64,000 nt of DNA from Onchocerca volvulus (lineage: Eukaryota > Nematoda > Chromadorea > Rhabditida > Onchocercidae): positions 1,054,001-1,118,000 of the forward strand of contig HG738138.1 of the NCBI GenBank assembly GCA_000499405.2. The letters run 5' to 3'. Shown here one piece after another: positions 41,411 through 54,853 of this stretch. Position 1 is the stretch's first letter, and each line of letters opens with the position of its first letter. Both the position numbers and the translations under genes were made by a program. A model generated the notes under the pieces. The model was not told where the DNA came from. It did not search any database and saw only the letters and a list, made by a program, of their open reading frames with translations.

Positions 41411-41510
41411 CATAATCTAAATTAAACAGATCATACTAGTTAGGGGAAAAATAGAAGGAGCATAATCTAAATTAAACAGATCATACTAGTTAGGGAAAAA
41501 AAAAAAATAG
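41411..41510. repeat. 50-bp tandem duplication
   Basis: Two adjacent 50-bp copies beginning CATAATCTAAATTAAACAG differ only in the A-rich tail, implying recent origin. Confidence 0.9.
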
Positions 41511-44500
41511 AATTGTATACGTAATAAAAATACAACAAATATATTGGCTAATTAAGGGCAAGGCATTTCTTATTCGAAATTAATCAACTATCAAATTTCA
41601 TGATAAGTTTTTCTTTTTTTTTCTAATGGGTATTGAAATTTGACGAAAAACTACTTTTTTCTCATTTGAATCCAAATTTATTGAAAATTTTGGATAAAAT
41701 TCAAAAATTACCTTTTGATGACCTATAATTTTTTATTTCTTCTACCTCCTCGTGTTTCCTTCTTCTTTTTTGAATTGTGAAGTAGGGAAACTATCCCTGG
41801 TTTGAAATGTAGAATGATTATCGTGTTGTATTTAGTCAGCAATTTCGTCAATATTAACAATGACTGCGACTTTTTGTATTGGAAGTTTTGTCAAATTGGA
41901 ATCATAAAGTGATTCTAATTTGTATTTACATCTCATTGTAAAACTTGTTTTTGATGGAAGAATTCATCATTATGTAATCTCAAAAGACATATTTCACTAA
42001 TTATTGTGTAATGTTTACTAGAAGTTTTTTTTTCCTTAAATTTCGGTTTGAATTTTTTTCAAGTACAAAATTTTGCTGCAGAAAAAATCTCAATAATTTA
42101 GTCTAAGATACTAGTCGAGATATGAAGGATGCAATGGTTAGATGATCATAAAACCTGACTGAATATGTTTCCAGAATGTTAAAATAAGCCAAAAAGATTC
42201 TATTGCATGTTAATCAACCGAAATCCGAATATGATATCTGATTACTCAGCGGAAATCAGATGAACGAACCGTATGATAACCTGATTACTCAATTAGATTA
42301 AGCAGTATAAATTAACAAGTGACAATGCGAATATTTGTTTTTTTGTTTTTTGTTTTTTTGTTTTTCTTTTTTTTTTTTTGGTCCAACATGACCTCATTTC
42401 ACATCGAAAAGAATGAATGATAAAGTAGTACCAGCATACGAAAAAGTTTCTATGGAATTCAAATGATCTCTCAATGTATTTAAGAATCGCACCACATTTT
42501 CGATAATTCTTCACATTCATTTTTACCTGTAGTAGATATCAATTGCATGATTTTTCAGTTATCGTCGCTTATTTTTACCATTTGAAGAAATTAGGTTAAT
42601 GAAATAAATAGTTGTAAATTTTAAATGATCTGCAAACTTTGACCTTTTTTCGATCAAAAAACTCTCTGCTTGCTACTTTATATTGCTGACTGTAAACAAT
42701 TTTTAAAAAATTTCGCCTGAAATTAAACAAAAAATTGCATTTTATATGACAATGATTAACTAGAAAGTATTATATTTGCTTGTTTATATATTTCATCGCT
42801 ATCTATTTTTGGATGAATTTTTCAAATTTTTTCCTAAATTTTTAATACTTGTTTATTTTTCGAAAATGGAATTCAAATAATATTTAAAAAATGCAGAATA
42901 AATCTATAAAAATGATACTAAATATTGCTAAATATTCAGCTTATCATTTTCTTTCATTATTGAGCAGATAGTTTTTTAATAACAAATGAAGCCATCATTG
43001 TTTCCAGTATTTTTCTAATTACTTATTTAATATATTATATTTTCAAAGTATTTTCAACGATATTAATAATAATATCTGCAAAATTATAATATAATCTTCA
43101 CTTAGAAATTATTTAATTTCATAGAAATCTAAGCAACTTATTTTGGCTGCTGATATTTATACATATTTCTCCTTATTGATTTATTCATTTCAGAAATTTA
43201 ATTTAGCAATTTTTAATTTCACTGCTGTCTCATAATGTTAAAGTGCTGCTTACGTTTTCCTTCGTATTCTGTTTCAAAATAAATGTTAAATCGGATTTTT
43301 TTTTCAGTTTTGTACTTTATCCCTGCTTTTTCTCCTTTTTTTCAAAAAGAAAAAAAAATTCGTTTCGCAGAAATTCATCCAAGCTTCTCGCAAAATCAAT
43401 TTTATTTCCTACGATTTCTTTATTTTCTGCCTAAAGTTTAAGCAACTTCTTTAAAAATCTAGAATTTTGACTTAATTTCTCGTCATATTCAATATTTTCA
43501 TAATTTCGAAGCAGTGCATTTATGTATTCAAGTGTAATTAATTTCCCATTTGTAATTGTTGTTTATTGTTATCCGAAGCAAGGAGATTTTACTCTTAAAT
43601 AGTTCTGTCAAATTGATGGCAGCAATTTTCCAATTTTCCTTCCTTATCGATCTCGAATAAATATACTTTTTTTTTTCTTATTTTAACCATGAAATGTTAA
43701 AAAGAAAATAATTTGTATTAGGTTAATTCTAGTCAACATTTCTGAATCATATATTTTCATGCTAATATATCGAATAACAATAATAAATATGTTCTTTTTT
43801 TAGCATTACTAATTTAACTGAAAAATATCCAAAAAGTGATTAGCTAATGTGATAATTTTTAATTTTCATATCATCAAAAAAGTTTTATTTTCAGAAAAAA
43901 TGCTTTTAAATAAAAAAAATATTAATGGATCTAAATTCATTCTTTTTTTTACTTTTCATTTAATAAAGTATTGGAAAAATATAACACAAAGATTGCAAAT
44001 AATAAATTACGTAATGGTATTTTTTATTTTTTTAAAAATATGTGTTACATTTGCTTTTCTTACACAAAATATGGAATCTTTTTAGTTCGAAATGGAGAAC
44101 AGGAAAATTTTCTTCTGAATGTTTCATTTTTTTCTTAGAAAGAAATTTTATACTTTATTACCCTCATTCAATTGAGTAAAAATGAAGCGGATAGAAGAGA
44201 ATGAAAAATAGAGAAAATCAATTCAAGAATATAATCCGAAATAAACAGAGAACAAGAAATTATATGAGGGTTTACTACGGTAAGAATTAATTCAATGTGA
44301 CATAAAATGACAAATAACTTCCAGTCGTTTTAATATTTATCGATAATTTCATCCCACTTTTTATTTGTGAATCTGCCATAATTTTGATATTCCCGTACAC
44401 CTATTTGCAAATTAATGTAATTTGAAAAGTCAATCTAATTTTTCTTTTTTTTCTTTTTTTTTTTTTTTTTTTTTACTATAAAAGAAGAAAAAAAAAACAA

Positions 44501-45283
44501 TATTTTCGTTTAGAAAGAGGGGAGAGGAGAGGTTTTCCTTTTTTTTTTACTTTATGAATTCTTAAAAATTATTTTATTTCCACAATACATTTTCAACAAT
44601 TAAATCGCTAAAATTTCAGCTTTCAGGAAAAAAAAAGAGGAAAATCGCCGAACGACTTTCTCCCATAGAATTTTATTTAATTATCTTAATTATGCGTGAT
44701 ATGTAATTGCCTCTTTGCTTTTTCTCAGCAGTAGCAAAAAGAAACAAAACGATAAATGCATATCTAATTTGATGAACTAAAATGGCCTAATCTATATTTT
44801 ATCACTTTAACACTTTTTCTTATCATCCATCCGACTTTCATCATTTTCTGCATTTTTCATTCTTTTTAAGCCTATTTGTGCTTCATCATTTAACCGATTA
44901 TGCTAATTTAAGCCCTTTTGTGATATATATGTTAGCATCGTCTGACACATTTTTGCATTTCTTTCAATTTTAACATTTTATTTATTTCGAATTTTCGAAT
45001 TTTCAGAAGAAAAATGTGGAGAGAGAAGAGTAATGGTTGTCATTTCAATCGATATTTTCAAAATCTTATAATTGTGGCTCGTTTTGATTCATAAATTGAA
45101 AGCTTTCGAATAAATGCAAATAGTAACAATTTTTTCTAGGATAATTTATGGATTATATTGGCAAGAAAATTTGATTGCGTGGTATGACCCATTATTATTT
45201 TGTCATTTGGAAACGATGAAACCGGAAATTTGAGGAAAATATGCGGTGAAAGACTTCAGCAGCATTTCACCACCATTCTAAGT

Positions 45284-45347
45284 GGTCGTTGAGGGCGACC
45301 AAACGAGACAGCCAAAATTTTCCCATTTTTAGCGCCCCTTAAGGGGC
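45284..45347. repeat. Two short GC-rich palindromes upstream of unc-33 coding exon
   Basis: GGTCG at 45,284-45,288 pairs with CGACC at 45,296-45,300. A perfect 14-bp palindrome GCCCCTTAAGGGGC spans 45,334-45,347, beside a TTTTTAG acceptor-like site. Confidence 0.8.
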
Positions 45348-45715
45348 ATTTATATACCTTTCATATTCGGTCAACACCTAATTCACCGGTCGAAGTTTGC
45401 TATAGCGAAAGGGAATTGAAACATGATATTTCGTTTGAGAGATTACACGATACAGGAAATGGTACCAGTGATATTGATGGTACCATTTCGAGTGAAAAAA
45501 CGCCAAAAATTGTTACTAAAAAATCGAAATCTATGACACCAATACCATCATCACATGCAATACCACCTAAATCACCGGAAAGAACAGGATCACGCTCATC
45601 TACGTCAGCATCATCCAACGTTAGTCGTTCACCACGTCCGAGAAGTAAAACAAGCAATACGTCGTTGCAATCAATCAGAAGCGTATTACAAGATAGTGCG
45701 ATAACATTAACAACT

Positions 45716-45749
<34 letters not shown>

Positions 45750-48700
45750 CGACAACGACAACGACAACAACCGCTGGAGATGTATCATCGAAGCGTTTAG
45801 TCCGGAAAGGCTTGGATGTTTCACCGGCAATGCTGGAATTTTTCGGGATGAAGCCAGTTACAGGTCCAAATGCGTGTTTTCAATTCATCGAAGAACGTGA
45901 ATTACCGCCATCCAGAAAAAGCAAAACATCTGAAGAAGTAACAACAAAAAGTAACAATTTTTCAGCAACTACCACAGATGGTGTTAGTGGTGCTAATCGA
46001 TCGAATGAAATGGCCAAATGTCGACATTTGAAAGAGTATTCGAGAAGTTTGGGTGAGCCAGGGCCAGAACATTTGCCAGGAGTGGAAAATGCAAAGGATA
46101 CGAGTGATGATCGTTATCAGATAGTGATGAGTGAAAAAGGGAATGAGAAAGAGATAGAATTAGGCCGAATGAAGAGTAGTAAATCGAGAGAAGAGATGAA
46201 ACGATTGATCAAGAATAATTTAGGCCATAACTACCAGCAAACTCATGAGCCTGGTCCGGAATATTTCAACAATGCTACAGCGGATGGTGCGGAGAATGAA
46301 GGAGCAAGTAAGATAGAGGATGAAGGAGTGAGATATAAGGAATGCAGCAACCATGGCTTACAAATATCGGCGCCCATAGAAGCACTTCCAATGGCAAGTC
46401 ATGCAGCATCAACAGCATGCACTGATGCAGCAGCACGCAAGATAGGAAAAGAAGGCGGGGGCAACATCGGAGAAGGTCCATCGATGATGGTGACAACGAA
46501 TGCGACAGCGGATGCGATGAAATCATTAGTTGACGGAGTAGCAACAACAGCAGCAGCAGCAGCAGAAGCGGCAGCGGCAACAGCAACAGCAGTAGGAACA
46601 ACAACAACAATACCGGTAACAGGAATATCAATGAATTCTGGTGGCGGTGGTGCATGTGAAGCTCTGCTTATCAAAGGGGTGCAAATTATCAACGATGATT
46701 CAATCTATACGGCAGATGTACTCATCCAAGATGGCATCATCCGGTAATTTCATTATCTCGTACTGGCAATTTAGAAATTTTCAAACCAGTGATTCTGATG
46801 ATGCGATATTTCATGGATTTTATCTTCATTGTTTAAATTCGGAAAAACTGATTCAGCTAGACTGAATTATATGTTAGGATGATTGGTGACTTCTTTTTTC
46901 ATTGTAATTAAGATATGATAATTAAAGTAAATTCGGTACGAATAAGTAAGTTTTAAATTTTATATGAAATTGAAAGTGATCTGAAAGAAGGTTAAATTGA
47001 ATAAGTTTAAAAAATAACTAATTAGCTAGTTGACCATTAGTAGTCCTTATTTCGGTTGTTAATATCTATTTCGTCCAATGAAAATATTTCATATTAAGGG
47101 AGTTGTCGAGCAAGATCGAAGAACCGCAAGGGGCGCAAATTATCGATGGAACTGATAAAACATTAATGCCTGCGGGTATTGAAACTTACACGGATTTCTC
47201 ATCACCAGATTCAGTGATTGACTTTGAAACCGGTTCAAAAGCTGCATTAGCGGGTGGCACTACTACGGTATAATATTTTATTCTGTTTATTAATTAATTA
47301 AACACTTGAAAAAAAATTTCCAGTCTACTTCATGGAAATACAGTTTCATTTATATGTTCAGTGAATGGTAGTTAAGTTCGCTTTATGAATGTCTGCATAA
47401 TTCCCTTAATAAATTCCTAATAATTATCATCAATTATAATAAAAAATTAAATTTGTCACGAAATTTACATTACATTAATTTTTCTTCATAATACTTCCTA
47501 CTGCTATGATTTCATTGTAGTTAGCAATGTTCTTATTCTCCTTTTCCATATTTATTAAAATTTAAAATTTACTTGCAAAACTTCTAAAGTTATGGAAATT
47601 TTGAAAAAATTAATAATACTTTTTCTGTTTCCATTCTTTATTTTTTTATTCTTTTTTTCAGATAATCGATGTCATTCAATCAAGACCACATGAAACATTA
47701 CTAAATGCATATGACCGTTCATGCAAAGTTGCGCAGTCAAAATCATTGTGTAATGTTGCATTCAGTGTGGTAATTTCGGAATGGAATGATATGATAAGAA
47801 AAGAAATGAATACATTGGTACATGATAAAGGCATTAATAGTTTTATTATTAATATCCAGAAGGATGAACAACTTTTTGAGGTTAATTCTTTGTCCATTTT
47901 CATTTTTTTTTTTCTGATTTCAGTTGTCATATTTTTTCATGAAATTTTGCTTCCTGAATTTTAAAATATGAAATCAGAAATAATTTCAAATTTTCGTCAA
48001 AAATTAAATATTGGGGATTAGAAAAAAAAAATTTTTTTTGTATGAACCTTTTTTTGTTTTTATTTTCTTGCATATCTGTATGCAGTTTTATCTTCTCTCT
48101 TAGTTCTTGTTCTGTAATGCTTGCTTTGAATTGCAGATTTTCGAGTACTGTTGCAGTCTTCGGGTTCATGCTCGGGTAATTCCGGAAAATAAGGATATCA
48201 TTGCTTTGTTGGAAAAGCGATTACGTACATCTGGTATTAGTGGGGCGGAATGTTTCCATCTTTCAAGACCGGAAGCGGTATGCATTTGATGCTTTCCTCC
48301 AACATCTAATGATTCGTCATTGCCGGAATACCCGGAAAATAATATTAAAAACCAAGAAAATGACGTAAAAATCGGCATTTTATCGGTTGTTAGATTTACA
48401 TAGGATTATTACATATCTTCAACTATCCGTCTGTTCTTTCTTATCTTAGTAAAGTTTTGCATTCTTAATCATAATTAGTATGGAATATTAGATAGAATAA
48501 AAGAAGAGAATTACTCGACTATCTAGATGTGGAATACAAATATCAGACATCATTTATTTCTTGAATCCAAAAATTCCGGTATAACTTTTTTAGAATAGTG
48601 AGAGAACATTATTATTTTTGGATTAATTGATATAAATATGCCATTGTGAATTTTGCCAAATCATTGACTTCCTCGAATCGAAAATTCTCGAATAACTTTC

Positions 48701-50766
48701 TTAGAATTAATTATATCATCTGTTTTATTTCTATTACAGCTGGAAGCAGATAAAGTGAATCACATTTCTGTATTTTCCAAATTGACAAAGTGTCCGATTG
48801 CAGTGATGTCGTTATCTTCTTCAGGAGCTGCTGAAGTTGTACTGCGACAGCGTAATAAAATGCTTGTACCAGAGGTTAACGTTTATAAATTAGAAAATTA
48901 GGATACTTTTTAAATTCCAACAAATCCGCAATTCAGGAAATTTTCGAGTCCTTAAAATCGACTATACAATTACTTGGAATGTGTTTAGATTCCCGTAACA
49001 GCATTGGAAGTAAAGAATGATGAAAAAAACAGTTCAATGTTGCGCACTTCATGGGAATATGTTGAATCACCTTCTGCATTAATATTTTGTCTTTCTAGGT
49101 GATTAGTCTAATTTTTTTTTTGTTCTAACATTTAAAAAAATTAGTAAAGAATAAAAATGCAATTTGAAACTATTAGAGCATTTTATGGAACTTTGATATT
49201 TAATCTGCAATATTTCAAAATTGCTGAAGTCGATAAATATGCAAATTAGGAAATTAAACCAACATTTTCAGTTTACCATTATGTATCTGTACATCCGGTT
49301 GTGAAATGCGGAAAAAGGATTCGACTGTGGAAAATCGCATTCAAAATGCTGCATCTGCCGTGGAAGAGCGAATGTCAGTGTTGTGGGCCAAGGGTGTCTT
49401 GTCAGGGTTGATCGATCCAATGCGTTTCGTTGCTATTACTAGTAGTAATGCTGCCAAAGTGTTTAATCTCTATCCCAAAAAGGTTCCTTTTTTCTTTTTT
49501 TTTTTCGGACAGAAAATTAATTCCTCGCACTAAAATTTTTAAAAATTGGAGCATTAAATTTTTTAGTTACTTGATAAATGCCAAAAAATATCCTGTTTGT
49601 TTGACCGATCAAAATTTGTACAGTAGGAAAAGCGAAATGAAGAAAAAGCAAGCAAAATAACTGCTTACTTGGAGTTAAATTCAGGGTAAAATTGCTGTTG
49701 GAGCAGACGCGGATTTGGTACTATGGAAATTATCTATGGAACATCAAACGTCCACTTTAAGTCAACACTCATCGCTCTTCAAAGTATCGACTCCCCACTT
49801 GAAACCTGTGATGACCATTTGCGGTGGACGAATTGCTTACAGCAATGGAAAGGTCGGGACTTTTGAAATTTTGTTTATTCCGGTTATATTGAGCAGTCCT
49901 AAATATCAATTAGGCTTGTCATGAACTTTTTTCCTCGAGAATTTTGGGAAATTTTTTCAATTAGATTCATTAGTACTCGATTATTCAATTCCGAATATCG
50001 GAAAATAATAATCCGATGATATGGTGAACGAAAAACATGGAGTTCTTGAAAAAAGCATAGACCATTTCATTAATTCGTTCGCTGCTTGAGTTGTTGGATG
50101 CCTACAATGAAAAATGCTTCGAATTTTAGTTTTTTTTGGATTGATTATACAATTAAAGTCCATTTATTAATTTAATTTTCAGTTTGACTCGGAACGAGGT
50201 AAATTGGTGGAACTTGGATCATGTTCTCCCTATTTATATTGTATGCTGGAACAGATGGAGGGGGTTAGTTTATGTCACTTGCAAATTTATGGAAGTTTCC
50301 AGTTTTGGAAAGTTATAATTGTTTCATTAATTAGAAATTATTGATCATTTCTCCTTTTTATTTCATTAATATCAGGCAATTTATATGTAAATTCTGAATT
50401 ATCAAAAAATTAGTCCAGGTACAACTTAATGGTGGCGTGGGTGAAGGTATAGTATCGTACAGCAGTCATTCACATCTTAAAGATAACATGAGTAATAGTG
50501 GCCGAGCATTTCCTGTGAAAAACGTACAAAAGCAACAATTCGATTCAGTTTATTCCGGTTCGTTTCGGTTGCCTTAAAATTTCCATTTTCAAGCATTTTT
50601 GGAAGTTGGAAATTTTGTACTTACTAATAAATCTTTCTTATACTTCAATGGGCTTTCATTTCATAAATTTGGTGCTGTTGCAGCATCGTTGGAGGATACA
50701 CATGGTATTCGTGCATCCACAAAAGTATTGAATCCTCCAGGTGGACGTTCCACGGGATTCTGGTGA
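45333..50766 (+). CDS. unc-33: UNC-33/CRMP (dihydropyrimidinase-related protein), 5' end unresolved
   Basis: Collapsin response mediator homologue; in worms UNC-33 organises axonal microtubules and sorting. Exons 45333-46743, 47099-47267, 47662-47880, 48137-48277, 48740-48874, 48989-49098, 49272-49482, 49685-49852, 50183-50263, 50419-50557 and 50684-50766 stay in phase. The long first exon encodes a Ser/Thr/Pro-rich extension with 21 consecutive Thr, an Ala/Thr run and two EPGPE motifs. The amidohydrolase-like fold follows ([74 protein letters not shown]) and the C-terminus is [12 protein letters not shown]. The HxH metal site of active dihydropyrimidinases reads ETY, so catalysis is not expected. 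The frame is open upstream to 45,293 without ATG; the first in-frame ATG is 45,533 (888 residues), so an upstream exon or a shorter isoform is likely. AATAAA at 51,046. Confidence 0.9.
45710..45772 (+). repeat. (ACA/ACG)n coding repeat: 21-Thr tract in unc-33
   Basis: Twenty-one threonine codons, almost all ACA then ACG/ACA alternation, in frame within the N-terminal extension. Likely length-variable. Confidence 0.9.
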
Positions 50767-53700
50767 TTCATTTAATCCAGAAGAATGCGAAGACTTCGAA
50801 GTATATTGTGTTAATCATATAAATTTGATTATATTTCTTAAGTTTACGTAGATAAGTTATTTCGACGTTATAAAAATTCAATTTCTAAATGACTGTTAAT
50901 CTTTCTTTCAAGTTTTCAACGGAGAAGTTTTCTATTGCATTTAAAACTTTTACAGTATGCTAAATTATTCCCTTCTTAATGATTCTGTCCATAATTTATT
51001 TTCTATTTATTCCTTGTACAAATAACAAATTAATAGTTATCTACAAATAAAGCTATGTTTCTGTTATAACTGTAAATCTGAGAACACTATTGGTTTGAGC
51101 ATTTTAGTACAATAAACGCTAGATTAACTTACCTATTTCTGCTTCGATTATTACTATTATTATTTTAGATCTCATCAGTTGTATTAATTCCATTTAATTC
51201 CTAAAAATTATTAACGGGTACGTTATTATTTAGGAACGTACCATTATCATTAAAACATTTCAATTATTTGTTAATCTTTCATTAAATTTTAGTTTCTGAT
51301 TAAATAAAACATTTACATTTCAGGTCATTTTGAATTTTATATTGTCTTTTTTTTCATTTCAGTTTCCTATTAATTTTCTATAAATGAAATTTCAATTCTT
51401 TTATTTTATATGCCAAAAAAAAAAATACATTGTTAACTGATAAAAAACTATCCTTTTTGTTGTCATTTTTTGCATATTTTTGAAATAAAAGATTTGTCAT
51501 TGCTTTTTCATACTTGGATGCTACCATTTTAGAAATGCACTTATGACATGTTTCACTGAAAAAGAAAGAAAAAAAGTATAATAAACAGTTTTGTTATTAT
51601 TACGTCACGAAAATCAAAGATGATAAATGATATGCTGACAAGTAAAGAGAAAAAAAAAAAAAGTGATCAAAGACATTTATTAAATTTACGGAACTCAAAA
51701 ATTATTCAATGTTTATTCTGTTAGGTTCCGAAGCCTGTCCATTGTTATAGGAAAAGCTGTAATTTTGACGAATCAGTCGTCCTTATTCTGTCCTCCTTCC
51801 ATTTTCAAACTTTCTGATGTTAAAAAACTTGAGAATTTAGATTTGTTGTAAAAATAATTTTTTAATAATTTGATTTCAAATGCTTATACTAATTTAACAT
51901 TTTCAGATTTAAGTCATATCAATCAGTACATAATTTTTTCCTTTTTTTTTTAAAGGATATATTGATTGCTATTACGTCTTGTGCTTTAACTATTTCTTAT
52001 ACTGTAACAATATTTGGTGCCATTACTGTTTGATTTTTATATCATTCATTTTAACTCATTTCATGCGACTATCTTTTTGATCATTTGCTCTATAAATCAG
52101 TATCATTTTTATTTTTCATTTAGTTTCATTCATGAATTTCATTTTATATTTGATTAGTTTGTTATCATGTCAAATAAATGGTTGACGATATTCCTTCTTT
52201 TCGAAGATCAGTAGAAATGTGTCACATTCCAAGTTTCAAGTAAAGGAAAAAAAAATTGTAAATTTAAGTTACAACATTTTTTATGGTAATGAAAGTATAT
52301 CAATAGGAATAAAGTGAGACCGGATTATTACACAGTTTTACACTATTACCGCCACCATGGTGGGAGTTAAAAACTGATCAAAATTTGATGTTTGATGTAA
52401 CTGAAATATTTTAAAATTTACTTGAAAAAAATATCCGTTTCTTGTTATTCGAAAGTTTAAAAAAAATAAGGAGTTGCGAATGAAATTTGAAGTTTGTATC
52501 TTTACGATTGATAAAATTCTAGTCTCCAAATTACTTTTTTGTTTCACTTCTTGTTTCAACCTGTTTGTATTTGACATCTTTTAAATTATCTTACATCACT
52601 ATAAAATTTTTAGCCATGCTCACATTTCGTCTCGTTTCGTCTCTCCTCAACTAATCAGAAATTGTACAATTAATGAAAGCTGTGTTTTTCGTTTACTTAA
52701 ATTCAGTTCAATTACTCATAATTAATTGCTTTTAACTGGCCTAGACAATTTTGCCAATTAGTTAATTTGCAAATGATAATTGCTTGTTAACTTCCTTCGA
52801 CCTTTTGATTTTTATTATTGAATTTTAGTCTAAATTACAAGTTTGCAAAAATTTCTTTTTTATTGCCTTTTCACGAAAGATTAGCAGATTAATTGTTTGG
52901 CTCAGTAACTTTTTTTTTTTCTTTTTTTTAATATTAGAAATATGTATAGGTGTAATCATACATACCGTATAATTTTATGATGACACAACATTTTCTTGTT
53001 TCATTTTTATAATTTTTAATCCAAACCATATTGTTGTTTACAGAATGCTATGAAAGCTAAAGAAAAAGATTATTTGATGATTGTTCCTCGCTTTTTTTTT
53101 TCTCATAATATTTACTTTCGTAGTCGGCTATAGTTGGAGAAATTTTCGATTCATTTTGAAAATTCTGCTAATTTCTCCAGCATTCTTGAAAAAAATGGTT
53201 CCACCGTTAATTTCAATTTTTATTGTGGTTAAAAATTTTTTAATTCTATGTGATGCTTTTTATGATACTAAATGATAAGGAATTTTGCTTTATAGCTGTT
53301 TAAAATAAGCTTGCATGATTCATTTGATTCAGTGTCGTCAAACAATGATGCTTTAACGACGATATTTTATCGATATTTTCCTCATACATATATATATATA
53401 TCTTATATATATACATATAAATTTATATATTTATTATTCCTTTATTTATTTAATTGCTAGAAATTAGTAGTTTTAGGATGAAGGTCAAAAAGGTCACTCT
53501 AAAGATACAAAATGTCAATTTAGAATCACATCTCAGGAGTTACGCTTTATCAAACTTAACCAGATAATTTGGAGATAATAAAACAGACAATTTCGGTACG
53601 TTATTAAATTATGAACGTTGCAAGGAATAATTCAAGGTCAGAAAAGAATCAGAAAAATCATACTGTATTATCCGGCGAAATAATTTTTCATTGTATCAAA

Positions 53701-54853
53701 AGTCTGATATTATTATGGTTCTAGTAACAATAGTAAAACATTTCGCTGATCAAATTTGCTTAATTGTTTCCCAAGTATTCAAAAGTGTTATATTCCTCAT
53801 GAATTTAACTCAGTTAAGCATAATGATCACGATCAAAGTTCAGTAAACGACAAAAGGGCAATTTTTGATTTCATACAAGTGCAATTGTAATAAACGGTAT
53901 TTCTAGACAATTCTAGAGTTCTCGAAGATTCTGAATCAGTAAGGCAGACCTGCCACATGAAAAACTTCACAAATCAAATTTGCATTCTATCCATTACCAC
54001 CAATTTTAACGGATATTCCAATATTTAAACAAATAACGGAGTTCACATGCTTCACTCCAACCTTTCTACCAATGATCCCAACCTTCCGCAAAATTTACCG
54101 CATCAAATGATCTTTTAACTGTATGCCACCGAGAGGCGAAGTAGTCTATATTTGGTGTAGTCGTTGACCTTTGATTTTGGGATATCGGAGTTCTTTTTTT
54201 TCACCCATTTTTTTTTTCTTTTTTTGAATTTTTATCTTTCTGCAAATAAATGGAAGAGGACGGGAAGCAGGGAGCGGAAAGAGGGTAAAAAAAGAAATTA
54301 TGGAAAGATAGCGGGGAAGAAAAAAGGGGAAAAATGATTAGCTTCTCATAATCAGCAAGGATCAAAGTCCACAGTACGTTGGTCAATCTTCGCACTAATC
54401 CTTGATGTCTTGTCATTTGCTTTAAGGATGAACAATTTAGAATATGCATTCGGTTATAGAAATGTAAAAGATTGTTCAGTTTGGCATACGTTTCATTGTT
54501 TACATCATTACAGTTCCTCCTATCTTTTTCACTTCTTTCATCTCTCGTGATTTGCATGTGCATCGTCAGATTTTTTTTTTTTTTTTTTTACTTACATAAA
54601 TATTACAATATATATGATAAATTACTTTCCACGTTTTCTACAATATATATGATAAATTACTTCTTCACGTTTTCTTTTTTTTTCTTCCGTTTTTATGATT
54701 GCTACGCCTTATTGGTAATTGTTTTCAATCATTTCATCGATTAATCACGTATTATTCGGAACGATACTTTTGAAATTTGTTTATAATTGAAGCAAAATAA
54801 GACAAGGAAAAAATTTAGGTAAAATTCAGATTTCATTCCCGAACTCCTTCTAA
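50767..54853. other. 4.1-kb intergenic region
   Basis: Carries the unc-33 polyadenylation signal (51,046), AT microsatellite (about 53,387-53,430), T-tracts and a 35/36-bp tandem duplication at 54,604. No exon supported. The less AT-rich patch at 53,930-54,180 may be promoter sequence for the elongase. Confidence 0.5.
54604..54674. repeat. 35/36-bp tandem duplication
   Basis: Two adjacent copies starting TACAATATATATGATAAATT and ending CACGTTTTC, one with an extra base. Confidence 0.9.

Larger units (their letters stand above)
38534..45332. other. 6.8-kb region between tsg-101 and unc-33
   Basis: AT-rich, with poly-T tracts, a 50-bp tandem duplication at 41,411 and a 44-nt hairpin at 39,843. 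No coding exon was found. It probably contains the unc-33 promoter and possibly a short 5' exon. Confidence 0.5.

Noticed and set aside
46275..46692. Minus-strand frames of 97 and 126 codons rich in Leu, Val and Ala
   Set aside because: They are antisense shadows of the Ala/Thr-rich coding region of unc-33.
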